Source of the DNA: JAIRTY01 sp050257395 | Lineage (GTDB): Bacteria; Actinomycetota; Actinomycetes; Streptosporangiales; Streptosporangiaceae | Length of the DNA: 34,729 nucleotides | Assembly (NCBI GenBank): GCA_050257395.1 | Contig: JBLMWU010000024.1 | Coordinates: 1 to 34,729, forward strand | Reading direction: 5' to 3' | Part shown: positions 14,553 to 22,877 of the stretch, piece by piece | Position numbering within the stretch: position 1 is the stretch's first letter | How the letters are laid out: each line of letters starts with the position of its first letter | Notes under the pieces: generated by a model | Seen by the model: the letters and a program-made list of their open reading frames with translations, nothing else | Told to the model about the DNA's origin: nothing | The model's database searches: none | Position numbers and translations under genes: made by a program

Positions 14553-14932
14553 CCCCGCCATGGGAACAGCCGGGGCGAGGGCTGTTCAGCATCTCAGTGG
14601 CGGCCGAACTGACTGGCCTGCACCCGCAGACCCTGCGCATCTACGAGCAGGAAGGCCTGCTCTGCCCGGCGCGCAGTCCGGGCGGAACCCGCCGCTACAG
14701 CACCGACGACATCGGCCGGCTGCACCAGATCATTGCGTTGACCTCCGATGGGCTCAACCTCGCCGGGGTGCGGCGGGTGCTGGAACTGCAGGAGGAGACC
14801 CGGCGCCTGCAAGCCGAAATCGAGCAGCTCAGGGCGCTGGCAAGCGCTGGTGGGAACACCGCCCCGAACCGGTCCAGCACCATTGCAGACGCGGACCGGG
14901 ACCGGCAACAGCGCCGCCCCCCCGGGAAGTAG
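14546..14932 (+). CDS. hspR: HspR-like MerR-family heat-shock repressor
   Basis: A 128-residue MerR-type regulator. FSISVAAELTGLHPQTLRIYEQEGLLCPARSPGGTRRYS is the winged HTH as found in HspR, with GLHPQTLR and the EQEGLL turn, and RLHQIIALTSDGLNLAGVRRVLELQEET is the dimerisation helix. HspR represses dnaK and clpB operons and small heat-shock genes at HAIR sites, usually with DnaK as co-repressor. The GTG start overlaps the dnaJ-like stop. Its position after a J-protein and opposite hsp20 supports heat-shock control and autoregulation. The C-terminus after residue 100 is polar and disordered, lacking the usual hydrophobic KPxx tail of some HspR proteins. Confidence 0.85.
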   Translation: MVTPPWEQPGRGLFSISVAAELTGLHPQTLRIYEQEGLLCPARSPGGTRRYSTDDIGRLHQIIALTSDGLNLAGVRRVLELQEETRRLQAEIEQLRALASAGGNTAPNRSSTIADADRDRQQRRPPGK

Positions 14933-14984
14933 AGCCGGACGGCAGCGGCCCGAAGATCGAGTGATAGGGAACCGGGCAGGAAAA

Positions 14985-15012
14985 CGGCGGGGCCCTGGCA
15001 GGGACCCCGCCG
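14985..15012 (+). terminator. GC-rich hairpin downstream of hspR
   Basis: CGGCGGGGCCCT pairs with AGGGACCCCGCCG (one bulged A) around a 3-base loop. There is no T-tract, as is common in actinomycetes. It sits 52 bases after the hspR stop. Confidence 0.65.
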
Positions 15013-15139
15013 CCCAGATGAATCTCCCTATTGCTCCTTCCCGAGGATCTGGTTGCTCCTTACCTGAGATTTCGTCATGTCCCGCAGCTGGTCGCGCTGT
15101 TAGCCCGGCGGCCCGCTGCGGAAGGCCGCGCAGCCCATG

Positions 15140-15412
15140 TCAGGCCGGAGGTGAGCGCTGGCGCCGGCACCCTCTCAGCGTCCGGGCAATGCCCGCCGGC
15201 CCGGTCCCGGCCACCTTCACCGGCCTGATAGGCGTGCCCACGGGCGGTCCCGGCGGCGGGACCCGGGGTGGCGCGGGCAGGCGCGGCCAGCCAGGCGGGG
15301 CGCCGAAACCGGCCAGGACCAGCGCGTCGAACTCCGCGCGCAGCCACTCCTCGTCGGCGCAGATCAGCTCCGCGAAGCTCGCGCCCACTTCCTGCGTGGT
15401 CAGGTCGCCCAT
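15140..15412 (-). CDS. Small hypothetical protein, acidic N-terminus, basic RQRSPP tail
   Basis: A 90-residue protein. The acidic helical N-terminus contains CADEEWLRAEFDALVLAGFG; a Pro-rich centre (PPGWPRLPAPPRVPPPGPP) leads to a basic C-terminus ending GCRRQRSPPA. Actinomycete small proteins with a D/E-W/L-LRAEFDA helix and an RQRSPP ending recur in my memory as unnamed proteins, but no function is known to me. The ATG at 15410-15412 is used (GGGAG 10 bases upstream); a GTG at 15421 is an alternative. It is divergent from the MerR-like gene at 15524 and has a good promoter. Confidence 0.6.
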   Translation of the reverse strand: MGDLTTQEVGASFAELICADEEWLRAEFDALVLAGFGAPPGWPRLPAPPRVPPPGPPVGTPIRPVKVAGTGPAGIARTLRGCRRQRSPPA

Positions 15413-15472
15413 GTCGATCACACTCCCGGGAACCCGCTATGGCGCTGCCAGGCCGATGACCGATACACTTTT

Positions 15473-15502
15473 TCTATAGCTCAGACTGCAGAAAAATGTC
15501 AA
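15473..15502 (-). promoter_or_regulatory. Promoter of the small RQRSPP-tail protein gene
   Basis: Minus-strand TTGACA (15497-15502), an 18-base spacer, then TATAGA (15473-15478). It lies in an A/T-rich island between the divergent genes, so the MerR-like protein encoded opposite is the natural candidate regulator. Confidence 0.65.
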
Positions 15503-15523
15503 GCCCTCCGGAGACTGTTAAGA

Positions 15524-15973
15524 GTGCCCGCCAGCAACGGTGACCCGCGCGTGGACCCCGAGACGCCCGCCGCAGCAACGGGCCCCGACCGGCTGGACGA
15601 CCCGGACTATCCCGCCTACACCACCGGCAGGGCCGCAGACGCGCTGGGGGTGCAGCAGGCCTTTTTGCGCGCCCTGGATGCCGCCGGAGCGCTGACACCC
15701 GTTCGCTCCGAAGGCGGCCACCGGCGCTACACGCGCCGCCAGCTTGCCTTCGCCCGGCGCATCAGGGAACTGTTCGACCAGGGCCACAACCTGGGATCAT
15801 CACTGCAGATCATGGCCCTGCAAGACGAGCTCGCCACCGAACAAGGCCGCGTCGCAGGCCTGCGTGACCAACTCCGCCAGAAAGTTCACGAACCAGACCG
15901 GGAGGTCGGCCCCAAGCCCGGCGAGGAAACGTCCCCAGACGAGGCGGCCAGTGCGGAGCCCCCTGGGAGATAG
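15524..15973 (+). CDS. MerR-family transcriptional regulator (HspR-like HTH)
   Basis: A 149-residue protein. The N-terminal 25 residues are polar. The HTH runs YTTGRAADALGVQQAFLRALDAAGALTPVRSEGGHRRYTRRQLAFARRIRELFDQGHNLGSSLQIMALQDELA. This is a MerR winged HTH with a coiled-coil after it (residues about 95-130), and no effector-binding Cys. It is similar in plan to the HspR-like protein 600 bases upstream, but different in sequence, and may sense stress through a partner. The GTG start at 15524 lacks a strong ribosome site (CGGAG lies 11 bases away). A divergent promoter for the small protein lies directly upstream. Confidence 0.75.
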   Translation: MPASNGDPRVDPETPAAATGPDRLDDPDYPAYTTGRAADALGVQQAFLRALDAAGALTPVRSEGGHRRYTRRQLAFARRIRELFDQGHNLGSSLQIMALQDELATEQGRVAGLRDQLRQKVHEPDREVGPKPGEETSPDEAASAEPPGR

Positions 15974-15979
15974 CACCGA

Positions 15980-16003
15980 CCGCAAGAAGGAGCCATCTTG
16001 CGG
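15980..16003 (+). terminator. Hairpin after the MerR-like gene
   Basis: CCGCAAGA (15980-15987) and TCTTGCGG (15996-16003) form a perfect 8-bp stem around AGGAGCCA. It lies between convergent genes and has no T-tract. Confidence 0.45.
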
Positions 16004-16060
16004 CTGGCCAGGGCGGCCAGCGGGTGGACATGCTGGGCCGTGCTGTCAGCCTGCCGCCTG

Positions 16061-18466
16061 CTAGTGCATTCCGGCCACGGTATGGCCGATCCGGCGGAGG
16101 TCCCGCAGCCGCGCCTCGTAGGTTGCGCCTGCCCAGATCAGCACCGCGCCGATGACCGCGACCGGCACCCAGTTGGGCAGCGTGCCGAGCATCCTGGCCG
16201 CGACCGGTGCCAGCTCGCGGCCGCCGTCGAGTACCGCGGTGAGCGTCCCGAGCACGAGGAGTGCTTGCAGCCGTGCCCGGGCGCCGCCGATGGCGATCGC
16301 CATGGCGGCCAGCCCGAGCAGCAGCGGGCGCAGCGCGCCATGACCGATCCAGGCCGCGCTCAGTGACGGCACCAGCGCCATCGCCAGGCCAGGACCGAAC
16401 GCCTGCCAGGACCGGAGGTCCGGCCGGCTGGTGAGCCAGCCGGCGCACAGGATCAGTGCGGCGGCCGGCAGCGCCCACGGTTCGGGCGCGGGCCTGGCCG
16501 GGCTGGCGAGCCAGGTCAGCCAGGCGGCGACGGCCAGCAGCAGGCCCGGCAGCATGACGACCCGCCGCCCGGGCCTGGTCGCGGTCACCAGGCAGAGGGT
16601 GGCTGCCACGAGCAACAGCGCAGCAGCGCGGGCGGTCAGCCCGATCGGCGCGGCGGAGAGGACGGCGGCGGCGGTCAGCAGCCAGCCGCCGGCCTCGGTA
16701 CCGATGGACTCGGGGAATCTCGCCGCCGCGATCCGCCACGCGCCTGCTTGTGCCGCGGCCGCCACCGCCAGCACCGTCAGGCTGGCCAGCCAGGGCATCA
16801 GCCCGGCGGCTTCGCAGCTGACCTGAGCGAGCCCGCCGAGCCCGGCGACCGCGCCGAGCGCACCGGCCGCGCGCACCCACCGGTTACGGGCCAGCACCGC
16901 GCAGCCTGCCCAGGCCGCCACCGCCAGGCCCAGCACTGCCAGCGTGTCCGGCCGGCGGGCCAGCGCGACCGCGACCGTCACCGACCAGGAGCCAAGCGCG
17001 GCGGCTGCCAGCGCCGGCGTTCTGCTCGCGGCCACGGCCGCGGTCAGCGCGATCGAGGCCCCGGCCAGGATGGCGAGCGTTCCGGCTGTGGCAGCGTGAT
17101 CGCCGATCGCCGCGGCGAGCGCCAGCGGGACCACGGCGAGCAGCGCGCCGGCCGGGGCCAGGCGGCCCCGCCACACGATCGCGGTGACCGCGGCAGCCGC
17201 CGCGAACGCCGTCAGCAAGGCAAGCGTGAGGGGAAGCCACGGTGCGGCGCCCGAGTGACGGCTGGCGATGAGGACCGGCGCGGCCGGCCCGGACAGGGCG
17301 AGGACCACGGCGGCCCCGAACGCGACCGGCACCACAGCATCACCAGCGCGCCGCGCCGCGACCGCCGCAGCCGTGATCAGCACGGCCGCCGCCCCGCCGA
17401 ACGCCGCGGCCGACCAGGGTCGCGGCAGCACCGTCGCCACCCCGATGCCCAGCGCCACCGAGGCCAGGCCACCCGCCACGGACAGGCCCGCGGGCAGCCA
17501 GCGTTCCCAGATGGCGCGCGTCGCCAGCGCCGCGGCGGCCGCGGCCGCGGCGAGCACGCCGGCCACCAACCCGCTCGCCTGCGGCCAGGTGGCCGAGCTC
17601 AGCCACGCCGCCAGCCCGGCCAGCGTGCCGGCCGTCCAGGTGAGCGCCAGCAGGACGACGACGAGCGTGCGCCACCCGGCCGCCCGGATGGTACCCCGCA
17701 GCACCAGCGCCGAGTCGCCAGCCGAGGTGCCCAGCAGCGCCAGCGCGGCCGGCTCGGGCCGGGGCGACACCGCCAGCGCGGCCAGGACCAGCGGGAACTG
17801 GGCCGCCGCGATCGCCCCAACGGCCGGGCCGGACAGCCGGGTGATCCGCCCATAGGCCGCCCAGGCGAGCGCCAGAGCGGCCGACGCCACGGCGGCGTAG
17901 CCGCGCCCGCCGCCGGGAACCGGGCCGGCCAGGCGGTACACCAGGTACGCGTCGGCGATCGTCAGCACCAGGCCAACCGCCGCGACAGCCTCGGCGGTCG
18001 CTGTCAGCCGCCGGCGGGCCAGCGGCAGCGGCGCGGCAAGAGCGAGCAGCGACGCCGCCAGCATGATGGCGGCCCGCCCGCCCGGCCCCAGGCTGGACCA
18101 GTTCGCGACCGTGAACGCGATCGCCGCCAGGCCGAGCAGGATCCCGCCCGCGGCCAGCAGCAGCGCCGCGCCCCCACGGCCGGTCCGGTCCGGAACCAGT
18201 GCAGGGGTGGGAGCGGCCACCGGCGCCCGCTGCCCCGACAGCCAGCCGAGAACCTGATCCCGGCGCGACACCAGCCAGGCTTGCCGGCTGGCGAGCTGGG
18301 ACAGCTCGGCGTTGATCTGGCGCAACTCCGTGGCGGGCGGGCTCGCGAGGTCCAGCCCGCACCTCGGGCAGCGGCCCGCGTCGCCATCCGGCGCGGCCGC
18401 GTGGCAGGCCGGGCAGGCGGTTGCGCCACCAGGCGCGGCCGCCGGGGATTCGGTCATACCTGCCAC
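16061..18466 (-). CDS. SCO7613-like multi-pass membrane protein with N-terminal zinc ribbon
   Basis: An 801-residue integral membrane protein. Residues 15-50 hold a double Cys-x2-Cys ribbon (ACPACHAAAPDGDAGRCPRCGLD), then a coiled helix (ELRQINAELSQLASRQAWL). About 20 or more hydrophobic, Ala/Leu/Val-rich segments follow to near residue 780, and the C-terminus is basic (ATYEARLRDLRRIG). This matches the SCO7613 C-terminal-domain family of actinomycetes, whose function I do not know. No transporter or enzyme motifs are seen. GTG at 18464-18466 is used because GGGAG sits 4 bases before it; ATG at 18457 is close behind. It is a single-gene unit, divergent from the WXG100 cluster. Confidence 0.75.
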   Translation of the reverse strand: MAGMTESPAAAPGGATACPACHAAAPDGDAGRCPRCGLDLASPPATELRQINAELSQLASRQAWLVSRRDQVLGWLSGQRAPVAAPTPALVPDRTGRGGAALLLAAGGILLGLAAIAFTVANWSSLGPGGRAAIMLAASLLALAAPLPLARRRLTATAEAVAAVGLVLTIADAYLVYRLAGPVPGGGRGYAAVASAALALAWAAYGRITRLSGPAVGAIAAAQFPLVLAALAVSPRPEPAALALLGTSAGDSALVLRGTIRAAGWRTLVVVLLALTWTAGTLAGLAAWLSSATWPQASGLVAGVLAAAAAAAALATRAIWERWLPAGLSVAGGLASVALGIGVATVLPRPWSAAAFGGAAAVLITAAAVAARRAGDAVVPVAFGAAVVLALSGPAAPVLIASRHSGAAPWLPLTLALLTAFAAAAAVTAIVWRGRLAPAGALLAVVPLALAAAIGDHAATAGTLAILAGASIALTAAVAASRTPALAAAALGSWSVTVAVALARRPDTLAVLGLAVAAWAGCAVLARNRWVRAAGALGAVAGLGGLAQVSCEAAGLMPWLASLTVLAVAAAAQAGAWRIAAARFPESIGTEAGGWLLTAAAVLSAAPIGLTARAAALLLVAATLCLVTATRPGRRVVMLPGLLLAVAAWLTWLASPARPAPEPWALPAAALILCAGWLTSRPDLRSWQAFGPGLAMALVPSLSAAWIGHGALRPLLLGLAAMAIAIGGARARLQALLVLGTLTAVLDGGRELAPVAARMLGTLPNWVPVAVIGAVLIWAGATYEARLRDLRRIGHTVAGMH

Positions 18467-18606
18467 AGTGCTCCCTCGTTGCGCCGCAGGCATCCGCCCG
18501 GCTACTCAGATCGCGGCGGCCCGCGCTACTCATTTCCCGCCTGAGTGCCCTGGCAGCGCGGTTCGGGATCGGGCAGCAACGGCCGATACGGCCTGTTTCA
18601 TAGCGG

Positions 18607-18636
18607 TTGCGCAGGGTTGGTGCGGGCCACTAACAT
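18607..18636 (+). promoter_or_regulatory. Candidate promoter of the WXG100 cluster
   Basis: TTGCGC (18607-18612), an 18-base spacer, then TAACAT (18631-18636). The expected transcription start is near 18643, 60 bases before the preferred GTG start. Confidence 0.4.
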
Positions 18637-18703
18637 TCTGGCCTCGTCAGCCGTGCCTGCCGAGCGGGCAATGAGCGGCTTGAGCGTAGAGGGGGCACGC
18701 TCC

Positions 18704-19003
18704 GTGTCTGGGCCGGATCTGAAGGTTGACTACGACCTGCTGGATGGCTCGGCGGGCAGGCTGCGGCAAATGAAGTCCTTCTTTGAAGGCATCAAGGACT
18801 GGGGCCAGTCCTGTGAGGGTGACTGGGGCTCAGGCTCGATCGCCTCGGCGATGTCGGGGCACTTCGCCGGGAACTGGGATATCCATCGCAAGGGGCTTGT
18901 TGAGTCGATGGATTCGCTGGCTGAGCTCTGCGACACAGCGGTGAAGTCGTTCCAGGACGGGGACACCAAGCTCGCCAACAGCCTCACCGGCCAGGCGAAG
19001 TAA
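18704..19003 (+). CDS. WXG100-family type VII secretion protein
   Basis: A 99-residue protein, the canonical WXG100 length. Two helices of similar length (DLLDGSAGRLRQMKSFFEGIKDW and GLVESMDSLAELCDTAVKSFQDGDTKLA) flank the turn EGDWGSGSIA, which carries the W-x-G motif at the centre. WXG100 proteins form four-helix dimers and leave the cell through the FtsK/EccC-driven type VII system. The GTG at 18704 has GAGGGGG 8 bases upstream and gives the family length; an ATG at 18671 would add 11 residues. No secretion ATPase or Ecc gene is in the window. It is the first of a four-gene cluster. Confidence 0.8.
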   Translation: MSGPDLKVDYDLLDGSAGRLRQMKSFFEGIKDWGQSCEGDWGSGSIASAMSGHFAGNWDIHRKGLVESMDSLAELCDTAVKSFQDGDTKLANSLTGQAK

Positions 19004-19021
19004 GCGGAGCGGAGAATCGCG

Positions 19022-20401
19022 ATGGCGACGCCCAGGCCGACTGACTGGCAGCCGCTGGCAGCATCGGACCCCATTCCCGGCGACCCCGAGCGGATCATTT
19101 CCGAGGCGCGGTACCTCAGCCAGATGGCCGGGCAGATCAGCGATGAGGTGGCCGCGCTCCGCAAAATCGCCAACGGCGGGGCCGATGGCGCGTTAAAGGG
19201 CCAGTACGCGGACCAGCTCCACTCCGCCGCGAGTGACCTTGCGGGCAAGATAGAAAAGGTCGTCGGCCGGTTCACCAAGACAGCCTCAGCGCTGTCCAAC
19301 CCGTCCGGGGCGGGCTGGGCGCAAGAGCTGCAGGGTTTTCAGGGGAAGTCGCTGCAGATTCTCCAGCAGGCGCAGTCGGCCCACTCGAAGATCACCGCGC
19401 TGAGCCAGCAGCCCGCTCCGGCGCAGGGCAACTCGGGGAACCCCGGGTCGCCGCCGCCCCCGAACCCGCAGCTCAAGTCGGCGCAGCAGGACCTCGCGGG
19501 CGCGCTGGCAGCGTTGCGGACGCTGGAACACCAGCGTGACGACGCCGCCAGCCACTACGCCAGCATGATCAACTCTGCGTGCGACGACGGCATGAAGGAC
19601 AGCTGGTGGGATCACTTCAAGAACTTCGTCCACGGCTTCGCTGGGGTGCTCAAAGACATCTGCACCGTGCTGGAGATCGCCGGGCTGGTGCTCGCGGTGG
19701 CCGCCTTCATCATCGCGCAGTTCATCCCCGGTCTTGACTTCCTGGTCGACGCGCTGGTCGCCGCCGCGCTCTGGACCACACTCGCCGCCACACTCGGCCG
19801 CGGGCTGCTCGCGGCGACCGGCAACGGCTCATGGGCCGACTTCGCCATTGACCTGTTCGCCACCCTCACCTTCGGGGTGGGCAAGTTCGCCGCCGCGGGC
19901 AAGTTCGGGGGCGTCGGGCTGAAGGCCCTGGCGGATTCCGCTGAGAGCGCAGGTAACTTCGCCAAGTCCACCGAATTGCTGACGAACGAGAAGACGGCAG
20001 CCTACCTCGCCAGATACGCGGGACTGACCGGGGAGAACATCGTCGACGTCGCCGACCGGTTCGCCCCCAAATTGGCAGACGTCGCTATCAAGCCCCTGTC
20101 GGGCGGCCTGAAAGTGCTGGCGAGCGCTGGCTGCAGCCCGGAGGAAGCCGCGGCGGCCGCCAAGGCTCTCGCTTACGGCGAGCGCTTCAGCGGGCTCGCG
20201 GCGGAAAACGCGAAACTCGCCGTGAACGCCGTGAAGGTGGCGGGCGGGGCCGCAATCGCGGGCGCCGGGGTGGGCGGCGTGGGCATGGCAGGCGCGGGGA
20301 TCAACTTCAATTACCTGCCCATACACCTGAACATTCCGTACGTCTACAACTGGTACAAAGGCCATGTAGAGATACCGACCGGCGACCCTGAGTATGCCTG
20401 A
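19022..20401 (+). CDS. Putative type VII secretion substrate/effector-like protein with hydrophobic core
   Basis: A 459-residue protein. Residues about 20-125 are helical (RIISEARYLSQMAGQISDEVAALRKIANGG and the following amphipathic helices), like WXG100/LXG targeting domains. A Pro/Gly/Asn spacer lies near 130-150. A further coiled helix (LKSAQQDLAGALAALRTLEHQRDDAASHYASMINSA) leads to a strongly hydrophobic region near 210-275 (CTVLEIAGLVLAVAAFIIAQF, then LVDALVAAALWTTLAATLG). The C-terminal domain is helical and ends with an aromatic segment (YLPIHLNIPYVYNWYKGH). No catalytic motif is seen; membrane insertion or pore formation is possible, as is a structural role. It begins 18 bases after the WXG100 stop and overlaps the next gene by 8 bases. 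Confidence 0.6.
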   Translation: MATPRPTDWQPLAASDPIPGDPERIISEARYLSQMAGQISDEVAALRKIANGGADGALKGQYADQLHSAASDLAGKIEKVVGRFTKTASALSNPSGAGWAQELQGFQGKSLQILQQAQSAHSKITALSQQPAPAQGNSGNPGSPPPPNPQLKSAQQDLAGALAALRTLEHQRDDAASHYASMINSACDDGMKDSWWDHFKNFVHGFAGVLKDICTVLEIAGLVLAVAAFIIAQFIPGLDFLVDALVAAALWTTLAATLGRGLLAATGNGSWADFAIDLFATLTFGVGKFAAAGKFGGVGLKALADSAESAGNFAKSTELLTNEKTAAYLARYAGLTGENIVDVADRFAPKLADVAIKPLSGGLKVLASAGCSPEEAAAAAKALAYGERFSGLAAENAKLAVNAVKVAGGAAIAGAGVGGVGMAGAGINFNYLPIHLNIPYVYNWYKGHVEIPTGDPEYA

Positions 20402-21083
20402 AAACCGCTCAGGGACACTGCCCGGCCAGGCCGGCGAGGCGACCGGGAACGGGCTGGCGCGGGCGCAGCCGGTCACCACCGGCTACGCCATGATGATCCC
20501 GGCTGGCTGGCGGCAGATACCTGTGCGGCGGGGCAGCGAGCGCGTCATCGGCGAGATCGCCAGCGAAGTGGTCGGCCGGATGCGCGGACGGGTCTCCCGC
20601 GACAAGCTGGCACAGCACCAGGCCGAGCTGACAAGCCGCCTGACCGCCATGGTGAAGCAGGCCCGGCGCGGCGGCGCGGTCGATCTGTACCTGCCGGTGC
20701 AGTACATCCATGGCCTGGCCGTGCCAGCCTCGATGGTGGTGGCGCACGGTTCGCTCGGCCCGCCGCCGGAGGGACTCGATGCCGCCGGGCTGGTGGCGCT
20801 GCTCGCGGCGGAAGGCACCGGCACCACCGCGGTAACCGTCGGCGGGGCCATTGCCGCCCGGCGGGAACACATCGCGGAGCCGGAGCAGGCGCAGGAATTC
20901 AAAGTCGGCTCACGCCGCGTCGACTACATGATCCCGGTGCCCAGAACGCGGGATGACTGGCTGATCATCACCTTCGTCACGCTGGGCAGCGGCGACCCGG
21001 ACGGCGACTTCGCCAAGCTGCTGGTCGAGTGGTTCGACGCGGTCGTCTCGACCTTCGAGTGGACCACGGATGCACCGGCATGA
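20394..21083 (+). CDS. Conserved hypothetical protein in WXG100 cluster
   Basis: A 229-residue soluble protein. After a 25-residue polar leader comes YAMMIPAGWRQIPVRRG, then a helix (IASEVVGRMRGRVSRDKLAQHQAELTSRLTAMVKQARRGG), a beta-rich core (AVDLYLPVQYIHGLAVPASMVVAHG), and a closing VDYMIPVPRTRDDWLIITFVTLGSGD with a helix FAKLLVEWFDAVVSTFEW. I recall similar unnamed proteins next to WXG100 genes in actinomycetes but know no function. The fold recalls small accessory proteins such as EspG-like chaperones only in size, with no sequence evidence. It is translationally coupled at both ends (overlaps of 8 and 4 bases). Confidence 0.6.
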   Translation: MPENRSGTLPGQAGEATGNGLARAQPVTTGYAMMIPAGWRQIPVRRGSERVIGEIASEVVGRMRGRVSRDKLAQHQAELTSRLTAMVKQARRGGAVDLYLPVQYIHGLAVPASMVVAHGSLGPPPEGLDAAGLVALLAAEGTGTTAVTVGGAIAARREHIAEPEQAQEFKVGSRRVDYMIPVPRTRDDWLIITFVTLGSGDPDGDFAKLLVEWFDAVVSTFEWTTDAPA

Positions 21084-21763
21084 CCACGGTGGGACACGGC
21101 GGTGAGGCGGTGAACAGCCTGGAGCAGCTTGCCGCGCTCGGCCTGCGGCCGGAGGATCTGATCAGCCAGCAGGCCACCATCACGATTGACTTCCTGTCCC
21201 TGCCGCCCATCTGGCTGGCCTGCCCCGCCGCTTTCCCGGCTGGCGGGGATGTGCAGTCCTGGGCGCTGGAATCAGCGCAGCTGTGGTGGGAGAACTCGGG
21301 CCTGGACCACCAGGACGAGGACGTGGCCCTGCTCACCGGGACTCTGGCCGGCATTCACGGGATCCTCTACGCGGCAGACAGCCCGCTGTTGTTTCACTAT
21401 GCGCTGCTGCACCTGCCGGAGCGGATCGCCCCGCTGCCGGTGATGTTCGGGGTCTGGCCGGCCGCCGGGGACCGGGACGCCCAGCTCAAAACGCTGACCG
21501 GCGTCGGGCACCCGGGACTGCTCAGGCCGGCCATTGCGGAGGAGTTCCGCACGGAGCGCCTCGGCAGCGGCATCAAGGTGCTGGCCTATACGCGGGCGGG
21601 GGAGGGCTCCGGCATCAACGGCACGATCAGCTACGCCTGGCGCTCGGAAGAACTCCAGACCGCCTTGCGTATCTTCGCTGCCGCCGGAGACCTCGGCCGT
21701 CTGCAGCGGGCCTTCCCCGACCTGGACCAGCTGGCGCACGCGGTGGCACTCGTGCCCCGGTGA
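21080..21763 (+). CDS. Conserved hypothetical protein in WXG100 cluster
   Basis: A 227-residue soluble protein. The start ATG overlaps the previous stop (ATGA). Features are a leading helix (VNSLEQLAALGLRPEDLISQQ), PIWLACPAAFPAGGDVQSWALESAQLWWEN, a beta core (GTLAGIHGILYAADSPLLFHYALLHLP, then APLPVMFGVWPAAG), and a C-terminal helix LRIFAAAGDLGRLQRAFPDLDQLAHAVALV. It looks related in layout to the preceding protein (leader, beta core, terminal helix) and may be a diverged partner. I do not recognise the family. Being the last gene of the cluster, it ends 22 bases from the convergent 147-residue gene. Confidence 0.58.
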   Translation: MTTVGHGGEAVNSLEQLAALGLRPEDLISQQATITIDFLSLPPIWLACPAAFPAGGDVQSWALESAQLWWENSGLDHQDEDVALLTGTLAGIHGILYAADSPLLFHYALLHLPERIAPLPVMFGVWPAAGDRDAQLKTLTGVGHPGLLRPAIAEEFRTERLGSGIKVLAYTRAGEGSGINGTISYAWRSEELQTALRIFAAAGDLGRLQRAFPDLDQLAHAVALVPR

Positions 21764-21785
21764 AAGCCGGCTTCCGGCCGCCGGG

Positions 21786-22229
21786 TCACCCTGGCGTGCT
21801 GGCGTGCTGATCGCTGGCACCGGCTGCCAGCAGGGCGTCAGCGAACTCGTGGTTCAGTTCCCTGGCACGGCGCAGGCTCTTGCCCGGCGCACCTGTGCCG
21901 AACAGGACCCGGAAGAACCCCTGCTTCTGAGCACTGGCGCGTTCCTGCTGATACACCATGCCGAAGTCAATACTCCACTGTTCGCCGTTCATCGCGATGA
22001 TGGTCCCCGCGCCCACTTTCCGCTGCCACCCCGGGGTAATGATTTGAACAGACCCGGCTGGCGCGTGGTCTATCCGGGCGCCCGTGGCTGAGACGATGGA
22101 CACACCGTTCTCGGTTACTTCCACAATGCAGGGAAAATGACCGGCACCCTTCTTCAGATTGCCGCCGGACGTGCTGCGGGCCACTGCGCAATACGGCTGC
22201 GAGAAGATAGCTGTCACAGAGCGCTCCAT
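21786..22229 (-). CDS. Hypothetical protein convergent with the WXG100 cluster
   Basis: A 147-residue protein of lower third-position G/C than its neighbours. The pattern is a beta-rich N-terminal half (CIVEVTENGVSIVSATGARIDHAPAGSVQIITPGWQRKVGAGTIIAMNGEQWSIDFGMVY), reminiscent of a PH-like or SH3-like barrel, then a helical C-terminus (LRRARELNHEFADALLAAG). There is no signal peptide. A gene at the end of a secretion cluster with different base use could encode an immunity or regulatory protein, but this is only suggestion from position. The ATG at 22227-22229 has only a weak upstream ribosome site. Confidence 0.5.
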   Translation of the reverse strand: MERSVTAIFSQPYCAVARSTSGGNLKKGAGHFPCIVEVTENGVSIVSATGARIDHAPAGSVQIITPGWQRKVGAGTIIAMNGEQWSIDFGMVYQQERASAQKQGFFRVLFGTGAPGKSLRRARELNHEFADALLAAGASDQHASTPG

Positions 22230-22325
22230 TCGGGTAGCCCAATGTTATCAGCCGGCTCCGCCGCCGGCCGGCCCGTTGCCTGGTACCGGGCGGCAGGGGG
22301 CGCCGGCTGCAGCGACAATGGGCGG

Positions 22326-22877
22326 GTGACAGAGCAGCTGCCTTCCTGGCCGGCCACACCTCCGGCTTGCGGTTCAGTCGTTCTGCGTGAGTTCACCGAC
22401 GAGGATGCGCAGCTGGCTGTCGAGTTGGGTGAGGACCCTTACATCCCCCTCATCGGCAGCCTGCCCCCGTTCCCCACAGGTCAGCAGGCTCTGGAGTGGG
22501 CCCGCCGGCAGCGCGGCCGGCTCGCCGAAGGAATCGGGCTGTCTTTCGTCATCGCCGATGCCGAGTCCGGGAAGGCCGTCGGGGCGATTGGGCTGTGGCT
22601 GCAGAACCTGCCGGCAGGCCGCGCGACGGCAGGCTACTCGGTTGCCCCTGCGCACCGTGGCCGCGGCATCGCGAGCAGCGCGCTGAATGCGCTGACCGCA
22701 TTCGCGTGGACCATTCCCGCCCTGCACCGGGTCGAGCTGTATATCGAGCCGTGGAACAACAGCTCGATCCACGTTGCGGAAGCATCCGGATACCAGCGAG
22801 AGGGGCTGCTCCGCAGCCACCAGGAGATCGGCGGCACCCGGCGCGACATGCTGCTCTACGCGGCGACACGACCTTGA
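22326..22877 (+). CDS. GNAT-family N-acetyltransferase (RimJ/RimL-like)
   Basis: A 183-residue GNAT. SVVLREFTDEDAQLAVELG is the N-terminal strand-helix of the RimJ/RimL group, and AGYSVAPAHRGRGIASSALNALTAFAW contains the acetyl-CoA pyrophosphate loop (R/Q-x-x-G-x-G/A as HRGRGIA). RVELYIEPWNNSSIHVAEASGYQREGLLRSH is the conserved C-terminal strand with N-x2-S-x4-E-x2-G. It transfers acetyl from acetyl-CoA to an amine; substrates in this group include ribosomal protein N-termini and small amines, not decidable here. The GTG start at 22326 fits the first strand. It is alone on its transcript and ends at a perfect terminator. Confidence 0.82.
   Translation: MTEQLPSWPATPPACGSVVLREFTDEDAQLAVELGEDPYIPLIGSLPPFPTGQQALEWARRQRGRLAEGIGLSFVIADAESGKAVGAIGLWLQNLPAGRATAGYSVAPAHRGRGIASSALNALTAFAWTIPALHRVELYIEPWNNSSIHVAEASGYQREGLLRSHQEIGGTRRDMLLYAATRP

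Noticed and set aside
16748..18544. 598-codon plus-strand open frame
   Set aside because: Arg/Gly/Gln-rich shadow of the membrane protein gene on the other strand; no family resemblance.
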